Positions 1-7,943 of a stretch of 64,000 nucleotides of DNA are shown here, one piece after another. This DNA is from Bacillota bacterium. GTDB lineage: Bacteria > Bacillota > Clostridia > Lachnospirales > Lachnospiraceae. Both the position numbers and the translations under genes were made by a program. The DNA is taken from the NCBI GenBank assembly GCA_023439505.1, contig JAEXNR010000013.1, positions 62,001 to 126,000 on the forward strand. The letters are read 5' to 3'. Position 1 is the stretch's first letter; each line of letters opens with the position of its first letter. The notes beneath the pieces were generated by a model. That model did no database searches. It was not told the DNA's origin and saw only the letters and a list, made by a program, of their open reading frames with translations.

Positions 1-38
1 AACAATAATTTGGTAATTATCCTTGAAAGGAGTACTTT

Positions 39-1472
39 ATGCGTATCGCAGCATATTTCCCCAATCGTAAGACTGCCGACCTGCTGTCAAAACAGTTTGA
101 CTTGTATCAGCAGAAAACAGGGGTTGACTTCTCTTATTGTTTTTTTAGCAATGAGGTGGATTTTCTTTGCGATTATACTCCCGGTGAATATGACGCATTG
201 TTTTTAGCTGAGGATAAAAGTGACAATATAATTTTGGAAATCCGTCGAAGGGACAGAGGAATCCGTTTCATTGGAATTGTTCCCTTTCGGGAAACTCCCA
301 TGGGGTCAGAGCAGAATTTCTGGTATTGTCTGCCGGAACCTGTCAGTACACTGTTTTTATTTCCGGTGCTGGACAGATTGACAGGAGAGGCCAGCCATAA
401 CGATGAGACAGGCATGGTGATCAAAACCAAAGGAAGCGTACTTCGCCTTGCATTTTCACAGATTGAATATGTGGAGGTAATCGGCAGAAGGATCTTGTTT
501 CATCTGTTGGGCGGTAAGCTGGAGGAGGTTTCAGGCACTTTTTATGATTACGAGGCAAGACTTCTACAATGGCCCGATTTTATCAAGGTGCACCGGTCTT
601 ATATTGTCAATTTACAGCACATTGCCAAACTTAGTGCAGAAGGTATTTTAACCAAATCGGACAGCTGGGTACCGGTATCCAAGCAATTGTATCCCCAGCT
701 GAAAAAGGATTTTCTCGGAAGCCTCATGCTGCCCGAAGCCCAGATCCTCAGTATGGAAAAGAAATGTCCCGATGTCAGGAGCAGTCCGGGTTATGTCATT
801 CTTCTGGTGGATGATGAAGAACAGGAACGGTTTCGCTGGTCCCAGGTTCTACTGAAAAACGGATGTACGGTCCGAACAGCGGACCATGCAGCATCCGCCC
901 TTACGCTTGCCGAGCAGGAACGGTTTGATTGTGTGGTACTGGATGTAAATCTTGGAGCTGCCAGCGGTTTTGACCTTTGCGACAAGCTCCAAAGGCTCAC
1001 CGGTGCGCCGGTTCTTTATTTGAGCAGTTTATCAGACAGTGACCATCAAACGAAGGGGTTTTTGACCGGTGGCACGGACTATATTACAAAAGACGTAACT
1101 CCCCAGCTTTTTTGGCTGAAAGTAGAAAGCAGAATTAAGACAGCCGGGGCATTACGCTCCGAACTTTCCTCCGGCAGTCTGCACCTTGATTTAAAGGAGA
1201 GAAGGGCTTTCCTTACGGGACAGTTCCTGCCCCTGACTACGGTAGAGTTCGATTTGCTGCATCTGCTGATGCAAAATAAAGGAACAACCTATTCACCAAA
1301 TAAGTTGTATGAGCTAATCTGGGGCAGTCGCCAGTGGGATGACGGGCACACGGTACAACTGCACCTGTCACAGCTTTGCCGGAAACTGGAGGGAGCGTCT
1401 ACAGGACATCGTTTTATTGAATCGGTCTGGGGTGAAGGGTATCGCTTTGTTGAAGAACCCCAGGGGCTATGA
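39..1472 (+). CDS. Tandem response regulator: degenerate receiver, LytTR, receiver, OmpR-type winged helix
   Basis: A cytoplasmic transcription regulator of 477 aa with an uncommon layout. Residues about 1-115 resemble a receiver fold but lack the phospho-acceptor (YDALFLAED where FLDI would be expected) and the conserved lysine (CLPEP instead of a KP motif). Residues about 128-228 read as a LytTR DNA-binding domain (IEYVEVIGRR, FIKVHRSYIVN). Residues about 252-370 form a complete receiver: acidic pair D258/D259, phospho-acceptor D302 (VLDVN), S330 and K351. Residues about 375-472 are an OmpR/PhoB winged helix (LTTVEFDLLHLL, GEGYRF). ATG start with AAAGGAG 9 nt upstream. The histidine kinase follows 39 nt downstream and is the probable phosphodonor. 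Domain order is read from motifs; the pairing is inferred from adjacency. Normal LytTR or OmpR regulators are about half this length. Confidence 0.9.
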   Translation: MRIAAYFPNRKTADLLSKQFDLYQQKTGVDFSYCFFSNEVDFLCDYTPGEYDALFLAEDKSDNIILEIRRRDRGIRFIGIVPFRETPMGSEQNFWYCLPEPVSTLFLFPVLDRLTGEASHNDETGMVIKTKGSVLRLAFSQIEYVEVIGRRILFHLLGGKLEEVSGTFYDYEARLLQWPDFIKVHRSYIVNLQHIAKLSAEGILTKSDSWVPVSKQLYPQLKKDFLGSLMLPEAQILSMEKKCPDVRSSPGYVILLVDDEEQERFRWSQVLLKNGCTVRTADHAASALTLAEQERFDCVVLDVNLGAASGFDLCDKLQRLTGAPVLYLSSLSDSDHQTKGFLTGGTDYITKDVTPQLFWLKVESRIKTAGALRSELSSGSLHLDLKERRAFLTGQFLPLTTVEFDLLHLLMQNKGTTYSPNKLYELIWGSRQWDDGHTVQLHLSQLCRKLEGASTGHRFIESVWGEGYRFVEEPQGL

Positions 1473-1511
1473 ACAGTACTTTAGAACCTTACACAGGGAG
1501 GAGGGAGCATT

Positions 1512-3449
1512 TTGCATTGGGAAAGAGCAAATAAATGGATGCCGTTTATATTTATGGCTTTACTGACTGGTTTCTTTGCCCTTCTATTTATGGAAGACAA
1601 TAAATATAATACCCCTCCGCCTTATGGAAAAGATGGTGTGATTGTTTTGACAGAGAATAATCTGCGCGGCAGCAAACCCTTGTATCTCATTGACGGCTGG
1701 CTTTTGACGGACCAACGGACAGCAAATCTCCCCACCTATATCGGTGAATTCTCCAACCTGCAAAGAGGTAACTCCAGGGTATCTCCCCATGGCAGGGCAC
1801 TTTATCAAATGACACTTCGCTACGATGGAGGTCCTATGGAAGTGGCGATGGACTTTCCCATTCTCTATTCCCACTATACCATCCGTCTGGATGGAACAAT
1901 AGTGTCTGAGGGAAATGCCAGTGGACACATTTCATTTACCATCACCCGGGGCAACCATCTGCTTACAGTGGAAACACTGTCCAAATCCGGATATTACAGC
2001 GGTATGTACCATCCTCCGGCGCTGGGCAATACGAATACGATTTTCAAAACAGCCTTTCTTCAATGTATTGCCTATGCCATCGCCTGCTTTGTTGCACTGG
2101 CACTGACTATTTTTACCTGGACGATCTGGCTGCAGACCAAAGACAGGCTGGTCCTCTGGTTTGGGGCACTTTGCTGCTGCTACTCTTTGTATCTGTCCTA
2201 CTATTTTGTACGGCTATTGTCTCTTCCTATGGAGCAATATTGGTATTTGGTGCAAAGTGCGGCGCTTTACGGGTTGTGTTATTGTGTCCTGCACCTGGCT
2301 GCGTTATCAGGCGGAATAGAAAAGCGCAAGCCCGTCCCATGGATTTGGCGGATTTTATTCATAACTTCCGGATTGCTGCTTATACTGGCTCTGCTGATAC
2401 CTGTATTTCCCCGGGCAGTATGGCTCCATGGAATTCTCACCAATGGTTACTACATCTTTACGTTTTTTGCGACCCTGTTTATGGTAGTTTACAGCAGAAC
2501 CCCCCTCACCGGAGAACAGCACTTTACAAGACTTGCCTGTATTGCCTTTGGTGCCGGACTACTGTATAATTTGTTAGCCTCCAACCTTTTTGAGCCGATT
2601 TTATTCTTCTGGCAGTTTGAGTGGTGCGGACTTCTATTGGTACTGTTGTTTGGGACAATGATGACTTCTCGTAATAAGCGTATCCTTGCCGAGAACGAAG
2701 CCTTTCATACTCATTTGGAGGAACTGGTAGAACAGCGTACCGAGGAACTGAAGAATCTTATGCAGGAACGCAAAGCTTTTTTTGCCGACATGGCACACGA
2801 TCTCAAAGCTCCGGTTTTTGCCGCAGGCTCATTTATTCAGGCAATTCGGATGCACAACACCGGTGTGGATACAGAACTGCTTCGTTATATTGATCTTGTC
2901 GAGCAAAAACAGCAGGAAATGGCTCGCCGTATCCATGGTTTGGCCTTATTCAATCAGATGGATGAGCTGACGCAAGCCTATGAGAAAATTTCGGTAAAGG
3001 AGTTGCTGGAGGAGACCTATCACGCCCATCATATGGCGGCGGAGGTACAGTCGGTATTCTTTCGTGTGGAGCCCCCTGAGGTGGATGGATTTCTATATGC
3101 CCAACACAGAAAGCTGGAAATTCTCTTCGAAAATCTCATTGTCAATGCCCTGAAGTTCACAGGCGCCGGAGGACAAATCACCCTTTCAGCAACCATTGAT
3201 GAGGAGGGATGTCATTTGTCCGTTGCCGACACCGGCAGTGGTATTTCTCCCAAGGATATTCCCCATCTTTTTGAACGGTTTTATGTAGGTTCTGATCATC
3301 ATAGCACCGGCAGTGGTCTCGGGCTTTATATTGTAAAAAGTATTGTGGGAGAGCTGAATGGGGAGGTTTATGCTTCTTCCAAAGTAGGTCAGGGCTCTGT
3401 ATTCTTTATCGATCTGCCTTTGTTAAAGCAACCCCGGAGCCAAGGGTAA
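1512..3449 (+). CDS. 7TM-type membrane sensor histidine kinase
   Basis: A 645-aa sensor kinase, probably partner of the preceding regulator. It starts at TTG with a GGGAGGAGGGAG ribosome binding site. There is an N-terminal membrane segment (about 8-26), an extracytoplasmic region of roughly 170 aa, then a run of about seven hydrophobic segments (about 185-385) as in 7TMR-DISM kinases, and a short coiled-coil (EELVEQRTEELKNL). The HisKA box DMAHDLKAP places the phosphorylated histidine at H429. The ATPase domain has the N box (ENLIVNALKF), G1 (DTGSGIS), F box (FERFYVG) and G2 (GSGLGLYIV), so the kinase looks intact. The ligand is not predictable from sequence. Confidence 0.92.
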   Translation: MHWERANKWMPFIFMALLTGFFALLFMEDNKYNTPPPYGKDGVIVLTENNLRGSKPLYLIDGWLLTDQRTANLPTYIGEFSNLQRGNSRVSPHGRALYQMTLRYDGGPMEVAMDFPILYSHYTIRLDGTIVSEGNASGHISFTITRGNHLLTVETLSKSGYYSGMYHPPALGNTNTIFKTAFLQCIAYAIACFVALALTIFTWTIWLQTKDRLVLWFGALCCCYSLYLSYYFVRLLSLPMEQYWYLVQSAALYGLCYCVLHLAALSGGIEKRKPVPWIWRILFITSGLLLILALLIPVFPRAVWLHGILTNGYYIFTFFATLFMVVYSRTPLTGEQHFTRLACIAFGAGLLYNLLASNLFEPILFFWQFEWCGLLLVLLFGTMMTSRNKRILAENEAFHTHLEELVEQRTEELKNLMQERKAFFADMAHDLKAPVFAAGSFIQAIRMHNTGVDTELLRYIDLVEQKQQEMARRIHGLALFNQMDELTQAYEKISVKELLEETYHAHHMAAEVQSVFFRVEPPEVDGFLYAQHRKLEILFENLIVNALKFTGAGGQITLSATIDEEGCHLSVADTGSGISPKDIPHLFERFYVGSDHHSTGSGLGLYIVKSIVGELNGEVYASSKVGQGSVFFIDLPLLKQPRSQG

Positions 3450-3493
3450 GAATAGAAAGACCTGCTTAGCAGGTCTTTCTATTCTTACTTTTT
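3446..3493 (+). terminator. Rho-independent terminator with perfect 20-bp stem
   Basis: Perfect inverted repeat 3446-3465 / 3469-3488 around a TTA loop, followed by TTTTT. The stem starts at the stop codon of the sensor kinase and also covers the stop codon of the convergent gene. The U-tract is on the plus side only, so it is mainly a plus-strand terminator, though the hairpin would also form at the 3' end of the minus-strand mRNA. Confidence 0.93.
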
Positions 3494-6124
3494 ATGGATT
3501 AATTTCCGCAGTGCAGTAATTATTCTGCCGGTCCTGCCAGCGTAAGCGGCCGCACCTGTCATACCCGCAAAAATCCCCACGATCACAACAGTTCCAACGA
3601 CCAATATGCCGATGATGAGGATATTGGACAGACCAGTCCTCTCGGGCTGGGTCCGTTTTGCCGGAGTAACAGCCGGGTTGAATGCCTGTTTGCTGCCAGT
3701 CTCTTCTTCCGGTTTATGCTGCAGCTTACCCTGCGGTTCATCCGCTAACTCATTTTGCTCTTCAGATGGCTGTGCTGTTGCGGGTTTCTCCGCCACGGAT
3801 CCTGCCAAAGGCTCAGGCAATGCAGAAGTTTCAGTTTTTTCTATCAATATGGCTTCTGTATCAGAATTAGAATTTGCTCCATGCCAGCGCTCCGATGTCG
3901 ACTTTGTTCCGGGATTCGTTGTATGTTTAAGATCTGTTAACAGCTTTGGTCCGGGAACGATGGTATGCACAAGATCTGCAATCAGCTTCGGATCAGGGGC
4001 GGGTATTGGAGTAAGTTCCGGTACCTGGTCCGGTAATTGTATCGGCATCGGGGTAAGCTGTGGCAGCGGTTCCGGTATATGTGCAGGTATCGGGGTAAGT
4101 TGCAGTGTCGGCTCAGGGCTTGGAGTTGGTGATTGCGTCGGGGCTGGTGTCAGCTCCGGACCGGAGTTGTCCGGTGGGGGTGTTATGGTTGCCGGCGGAT
4201 TCTCCTGGGGTAAATCAGGACGTTGACCGCCGTTGTTGTTGCTGCCTTCATGGTTTCCCCCGTTACCGGCATTGTTTTCATTTCCTCCGGAGCCGCCTAT
4301 TTCCGGTACCCTGGTGGGAGGATTATATTCTCCCGGCCAAGGCAGCATCACAGTTTCACCATCATAGACACCCCCCTGTATGGTAAGTGCAATTAACAAT
4401 CCCGGAACCTCCCCCGTCAGATATCGGTGATAGGAGGTATCAGCGGGCTGCAATACATCTATATATCCATAAAGCTGCTCAGACTGGTTGGCATCAATGG
4501 CCCTTTTGGTCAACAGATCACCAATCGCTGTCCAGCTTTCATCCCCTTCCGTATAGGAATAGGCCTTGATGGCAGTGGCTCCGCTGGGTTTTAAAGTAAA
4601 GGCCAGAGAGATTGGAAGTTGATTTTCTACCGCCTCCTCCTTCAGCGTTCCCCGAAGAGACACCTCTGCCTTCTCTTCTTTCTCAATGACGTTCAATACA
4701 AGGCGTATCTCATCTCTTGCATAATTGCCGTCAAACATCAGTTCATGGGATAAAACATAGATGCCAAACGGTGTGTGAACCTGTGTACCGGCAGGAATCA
4801 CCAAACTGTCCGCCGCGTTATTTATCACGAGCACCTCATTTGCCACTAAATTTAAATCCTTTATCGCTTTCCACGAAACTGCAGTTTCTACAACACCTGT
4901 GATGGGTACCCCTGTTGAACCTGCCAATGCGATCTGAATTTCTATCGGCACAGTCTTAGGCAGATTGTTGAAGATGCTCTCCACATCCGTATCCTCACTT
5001 ACCGCAATCTGATATCTGCCATAGGTGTAATAGGGGCGCTTACTCCTGTCAATCACTCGCATACTTCCGGCAAAGAGAGCCGATACAGCGGCATCCTCAG
5101 GAATCGGCTGTGCCACTCCCCGCAGGATCTGAGAAGGTTTTGTATCATAACAGATACCATTTTCCAGTGTAATCTGCAGCTTTGTATAAAAAGAATCAAT
5201 CCTTCCTGCCAGATAACTTTTTAGCGGTTCCACACTGGATTCAGCGCATGTCTGATAGCCCAGTCTTGCCAATTTCGCTTCGTCCTCCGCCCCCAGTTTA
5301 TCTAACAACCAGTCATATGGCTGTTCCTCACAAATCACCTGATAAGTTTCACCATCCAGCGAGTACATCGGTCTGACACGGATTGTACTGGGCAAAAAAT
5401 CGGTAAATCTGCCCTTTAACTGATACCCCTGACCCGTCACCTCTATATTTGCGGTGAAATCGGGAGGAGTTGCCGGAGCCTCCCATGTTTTATGATGAGA
5501 AAATGTAACCGCTTCCGTGTAGGTTTCCACCGTGGTCTCTTCTATCATTTGTGTAATTATCAGCTTAACAGAAAGGGTATTCACCGTTTCTCTCAGATAT
5601 GCTTTGAGCGGACTATCTCCGTCCCAGATGCATAGCTGGGTCAGCATTGCCGCTCCTTCCTCAAGGCCGGTTAAATCCCATTCTCTGGAACCGTATTCCG
5701 CTTCATTCTCTACTGCATAATAATGTTCTTCGTCAAAGGAATACAGTACAGCAATTTTCACCGTATTCTCCGGTATGTAGCTTAATGTGCCATATAAACC
5801 TCTCGTATCCGCTTCCTCTGACAGCGCTATCTGTATATCAGGTGTCTCTGTCAATGCTGATAACTCGGGTAGCAAATCCACCTCTTCCGGGGTAGTTTCC
5901 TCTTCAGGAGCAATCTCCTCTACGGGAGCAATTTCCTCTTCAGGAGCAATCTCCTCTACGGGAGCAATTTCCTCTACGGGAGCAATTTCCTCTACGGGAG
6001 CAGCCTCCTCCATTTGAACACCATCTGCCGGCAAGTCGTTTGCTTCTATAGCAAATGCCGGAATACAGTTTAAAAAAGTGAGGCAAATTGCCAGAAATAT
6101 TGCGAAGATTTGTTTTTTTCTCAT
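3485..6124 (-). CDS. Secreted, membrane-anchored repeat-rich surface protein, function unknown
   Basis: About 879 aa from ATG at 6124, chosen because GAGGATGG lies just upstream and a signal peptide follows immediately (MRKKQIFAIFLAICLTFLN, cleavage near AFA); an in-frame TTG 27 nt further upstream is possible but has no RBS. After the signal comes an acidic stretch of near-identical EEIAP repeats (nt about 5905-6005), then a large region without a recognised catalytic motif, a Gly/Asn-rich spacer (about residues 640-665), a Pro/Thr-rich stalk with repeated LTPIP, and a C-terminal hydrophobic segment followed by RTGRIITALRKLIHKK, which suggests membrane anchoring without LPxTG. The body has recurring pieces describing expected and actual values in beta-rich segments, possibly Ig-like or adhesin-like. 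Function is not recognised. Convergent with the upstream two-component pair. Confidence 0.85.
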   Translation of the reverse strand: MRKKQIFAIFLAICLTFLNCIPAFAIEANDLPADGVQMEEAAPVEEIAPVEEIAPVEEIAPEEEIAPVEEIAPEEETTPEEVDLLPELSALTETPDIQIALSEEADTRGLYGTLSYIPENTVKIAVLYSFDEEHYYAVENEAEYGSREWDLTGLEEGAAMLTQLCIWDGDSPLKAYLRETVNTLSVKLIITQMIEETTVETYTEAVTFSHHKTWEAPATPPDFTANIEVTGQGYQLKGRFTDFLPSTIRVRPMYSLDGETYQVICEEQPYDWLLDKLGAEDEAKLARLGYQTCAESSVEPLKSYLAGRIDSFYTKLQITLENGICYDTKPSQILRGVAQPIPEDAAVSALFAGSMRVIDRSKRPYYTYGRYQIAVSEDTDVESIFNNLPKTVPIEIQIALAGSTGVPITGVVETAVSWKAIKDLNLVANEVLVINNAADSLVIPAGTQVHTPFGIYVLSHELMFDGNYARDEIRLVLNVIEKEEKAEVSLRGTLKEEAVENQLPISLAFTLKPSGATAIKAYSYTEGDESWTAIGDLLTKRAIDANQSEQLYGYIDVLQPADTSYHRYLTGEVPGLLIALTIQGGVYDGETVMLPWPGEYNPPTRVPEIGGSGGNENNAGNGGNHEGSNNNGGQRPDLPQENPPATITPPPDNSGPELTPAPTQSPTPSPEPTLQLTPIPAHIPEPLPQLTPMPIQLPDQVPELTPIPAPDPKLIADLVHTIVPGPKLLTDLKHTTNPGTKSTSERWHGANSNSDTEAILIEKTETSALPEPLAGSVAEKPATAQPSEEQNELADEPQGKLQHKPEEETGSKQAFNPAVTPAKRTQPERTGLSNILIIGILVVGTVVIVGIFAGMTGAAAYAGRTGRIITALRKLIHKK
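5905..6006 (-). repeat. 18-nt in-frame tandem repeat encoding EEIAP units
   Basis: About six copies of an 18-nt unit (CTCCTCTACGGGAGCAATTT-like on the plus strand, with tacggg/ttcagg variants) within the surface-protein gene. They encode alternating VEEIAP and EEEIAP. Low divergence suggests recent expansion by slippage. Confidence 0.85.
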
Positions 6125-6189
6125 TGATCCATCCTCATTTCTGTGGCACAAAGGTGCCGGACCATATTTTTGAACTTAATCTCTTTTTC

Positions 6190-6375
6190 ATTGTATTTCC
6201 ATTCATTGCATTTCCATCTACTGTATTTCCATTCGTTGTATTTCCATTCATTGTATTTCTATTTACTGTATTTCTATTGGCTTTATTTCTATTGGCTGTA
6301 TTTCTATTGGCTGTATCTCCATTGGCTGTATTTCCATTGGCTGTATTTCCATTGGCTGTATTTCCATCGGTTGTA
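6190..6375. repeat. 15-nt tandem repeat array, about 12 units
   Basis: Twelve consecutive 15-nt units close to TGTATTTCCATTGGC plus a partial unit. Because the period is a multiple of three, several frames stay open through it: plus-strand frames would read LYFHW-type repeats and a minus-strand frame reads NGNTA-type pentapeptides (open 6135-6680). No start with a ribosome binding site was found for any of these frames, so I treat it as a repeat in an intergenic region rather than a gene. A minus-strand repeat protein remains possible. Confidence 0.8.
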
Positions 6376-6505
6376 ATCAAGGTATCATTAAATTCTATTT
6401 TAATGTATGATTTGGTATATTTCAAGACGAACACCCGGGCGCATTTGATTATTTTATGCATTCCACATCCAAAATATATCTCATTTGCAACTTTTTTGTC
6501 ACTAA

Positions 6506-6536
6506 TTGTCATTCTATATTGTTTTCTGCATATGAT
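6506..6536 (+). promoter_or_regulatory. Possible promoter of the Cys-rich small gene
   Basis: TTGTCA at 6506-6511 and TATGAT at 6531-6536 with a 19-nt spacer, 35 nt upstream of the start codon at 6571. The spacer is longer than ideal; TATATT at 6515-6520 is an alternative -10 without a well-placed -35. Weak evidence. Confidence 0.3.
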
Positions 6537-6570
6537 GATATTGAGACTGGTTTGTAAAGGAGTAGTCATA

Positions 6571-6732
6571 ATGGGATGTTTCTGTGGTAATCGGTGCCGT
6601 TTCAACTTTTGTTGTACTTCCAGATGTTGTACTTCCAGATGTTGTTCTACCACTTGTCGCTGTAATAGCTGTACCTGCACTACCTGTAGATGCTGTTCCA
6701 GCAGATGCTGTTGCAGACGTAGATGCTGTTAA
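6571..6732 (+). CDS. 53-aa extremely cysteine-rich small protein
   Basis: Begins MGCFCGNRCRFNFCC and continues almost entirely in Cys, Arg, Ser and Thr: 21 of 53 residues are cysteine, with CCTSR repeated, and it ends CCRRRCC. AAAGGAG sits 8 nt before the ATG, and a 13-bp terminator hairpin follows 43 nt after the stop, so it has the signals of an independently expressed gene. There is no signal peptide. Part of the gene is a repeat of a 15-nt unit (TGTTGTACTTCCAGA twice). Family not recognised. The composition would fit a metallothionein-like metal binder, a disulfide-crosslinked structural (for example spore-associated) peptide, or a modified-peptide precursor; nothing in the neighbourhood decides between these. 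The longer frame running into it from 6088 has no RBS. Confidence 0.75.
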   Translation: MGCFCGNRCRFNFCCTSRCCTSRCCSTTCRCNSCTCTTCRCCSSRCCCRRRCC

Positions 6733-6774
6733 GATTCGCTGTTGCGAAATTCCTGTGTGAATTTTATTTATAAC

Positions 6775-6820
6775 AGAACTGTTGCAAGACTATCATCAGT
6801 TTTGCAACAGTTCTTTGGTT
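6775..6820 (+). terminator. Terminator of the Cys-rich small gene
   Basis: AGAACTGTTGCAA (6775-6787) pairs perfectly with TTGCAACAGTTCT (6802-6814), 14-nt loop, followed by TTGGTTT. Supports a short plus-strand transcript covering the cysteine-rich gene. Confidence 0.75.
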
Positions 6821-6851
6821 TCAGTTCATTTCGGTTCTTGTCCATAAAATA

Positions 6852-6902
6852 AGGACGTACTGCACGCCCCATTAAAAAAACGGTCTTACAATACGTCCTT
6901 AA
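6852..6902 (-). terminator. Possible terminator of the 12140-to-6949 operon
   Basis: On the minus strand AAGGACGTA and TACGTCCTT flank a loop of about 32 nt that includes TTTTTTT, and the second arm is followed by ATTTTAT. It lies about 50 nt past the stop of the hydroxyacid dehydrogenase, after an AT-only stretch of repeated AATTATTT. The long loop makes it a weaker call. Confidence 0.45.
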
Positions 6903-6948
6903 GATGATATCTTTAATTAAATAATTATATAATTATTTAATTATTTAA

Positions 6949-7908
6949 TTATTTATTCACTACATTAATTGGTTCGCCATTCACAAATGCCTGCAGATTG
7001 TCTACTGCGATATTCATTAATCTCTGTCTGGATTCTTTGGGGGCCCAGGCAATATGAGGTGTAATAATGATATTCTTTGCCTTTAAGAGGGGATTATCTT
7101 CCTGAATAGGTTCCGTGGATACAACATCCAATGCTGCTCCCGCGACCTTCCCGGAATTTAATGCATCAGCCAGATCCTGTTCAACGACTAACTGCCCGCG
7201 TGAGTTATTAATAATCATTACTCCGTCTTTCATTTTTTCTATTGTTCCTTTATTAATCATGCCCTCTGTTTCAGGGAATAACGGACAATGAAGCGTAACA
7301 ACATCTGAATTGGTCAGTAATTCGTCAAGTTCTGTATAGGTGCAGGTTTCTGTCTCCAATGCCGGATTCTTGTAGGAATCATATGCCAGAATTTTCATTC
7401 CCAATGCCTGCGCGATTGCCGCTGTCCTTTGTCCGATTCGTCCAAATCCGATGATACCCATGGTTTTCCCCGCCAGTTCCACTAACGGGTGCTTCCAAAA
7501 TGTCCAGTCAACATTATTTGTCCACTCCCCGTCTTTCACAGCATCTGAGTGTTCACCAATATGGTGACAAAGCTCTAATAATAATGCTATGGCAAATTGG
7601 CTGACAGCATCGGTTCCATAGGTGGGAATATTCGAAACAGGAATCCCTTTCTCCTTTGCTGCTGCCACATCAATTACATTGTATCCGGTAGCAAGTACTC
7701 CAATAAATTTCACATTAGGGCATGCGTCTAAGGTTTCTCTGGAAATCGGCGTTTTGTTTGTATATACTACGCTGGCATCACCAATTCTTTCAATTATCTT
7801 ATCCTTTGGCGTCCTGTCATAAACAGTAAGGCTGCCCAAATTTTCAAAACCTTCCCATGATAAATCTCCCGGATTTTCCGTATACCCATCTAAAATCACA
7901 ATTTTCAT
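6949..7908 (-). CDS. D-2-hydroxyacid dehydrogenase, glyoxylate/hydroxypyruvate reductase type
   Basis: A cytoplasmic NAD(P)H-dependent oxidoreductase of 319 aa that should interconvert a 2-keto acid (glyoxylate, hydroxypyruvate or similar) and its D-2-hydroxy acid. The Rossmann motif GIIGFGRIGQ is at 151-160, and the catalytic triad is R237 (NNSRG), E266 (STEP) and H285 (TPHIAWA). ATG at 7908 was chosen: AAGGATGAGAAG precedes it and the fold starts there; the open frame extends 19 codons further but that would overlap the upstream gene. It is the last gene of a six-gene operon starting at the GntR regulator. A second, divergent dehydrogenase of the same family lies at 18101-19087. Exact substrate is unknown. 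Confidence 0.92.
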   Translation of the reverse strand: MKIVILDGYTENPGDLSWEGFENLGSLTVYDRTPKDKIIERIGDASVVYTNKTPISRETLDACPNVKFIGVLATGYNVIDVAAAKEKGIPVSNIPTYGTDAVSQFAIALLLELCHHIGEHSDAVKDGEWTNNVDWTFWKHPLVELAGKTMGIIGFGRIGQRTAAIAQALGMKILAYDSYKNPALETETCTYTELDELLTNSDVVTLHCPLFPETEGMINKGTIEKMKDGVMIINNSRGQLVVEQDLADALNSGKVAGAALDVVSTEPIQEDNPLLKAKNIIITPHIAWAPKESRQRLMNIAVDNLQAFVNGEPINVVNK

Positions 7909-7943
7909 CGTCTTCTCATCCTTTTCCTTAGATTTTGTATCAA

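Noticed and set aside
3606..6017. Several plus-strand ORFs inside the surface protein gene, some with Ser/Gly repeats
   Set aside because: Shadows of the repetitive minus-strand coding sequence; no RBS and the composition mirrors the Pro/Glu-rich protein.
6190..6375. CRISPR-like array
   Set aside because: Units are contiguous 15-mers without spacers, and no cas genes are present.
6135..6680. 181-codon minus-strand ORF with NGNTA pentapeptide repeats
   Set aside because: No ribosome binding site at any candidate start, and it overlaps the better-supported Cys-rich gene on the other strand. Its openness follows from the 15-nt repeat; kept only as a repeat feature.
6088..6732. 214-codon plus-strand ORF covering the repeat array and the Cys-rich protein
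   Set aside because: The N-terminal part is a read-through of the tandem repeat without RBS; the ATG at 6571 with AAAGGAG is the convincing start.
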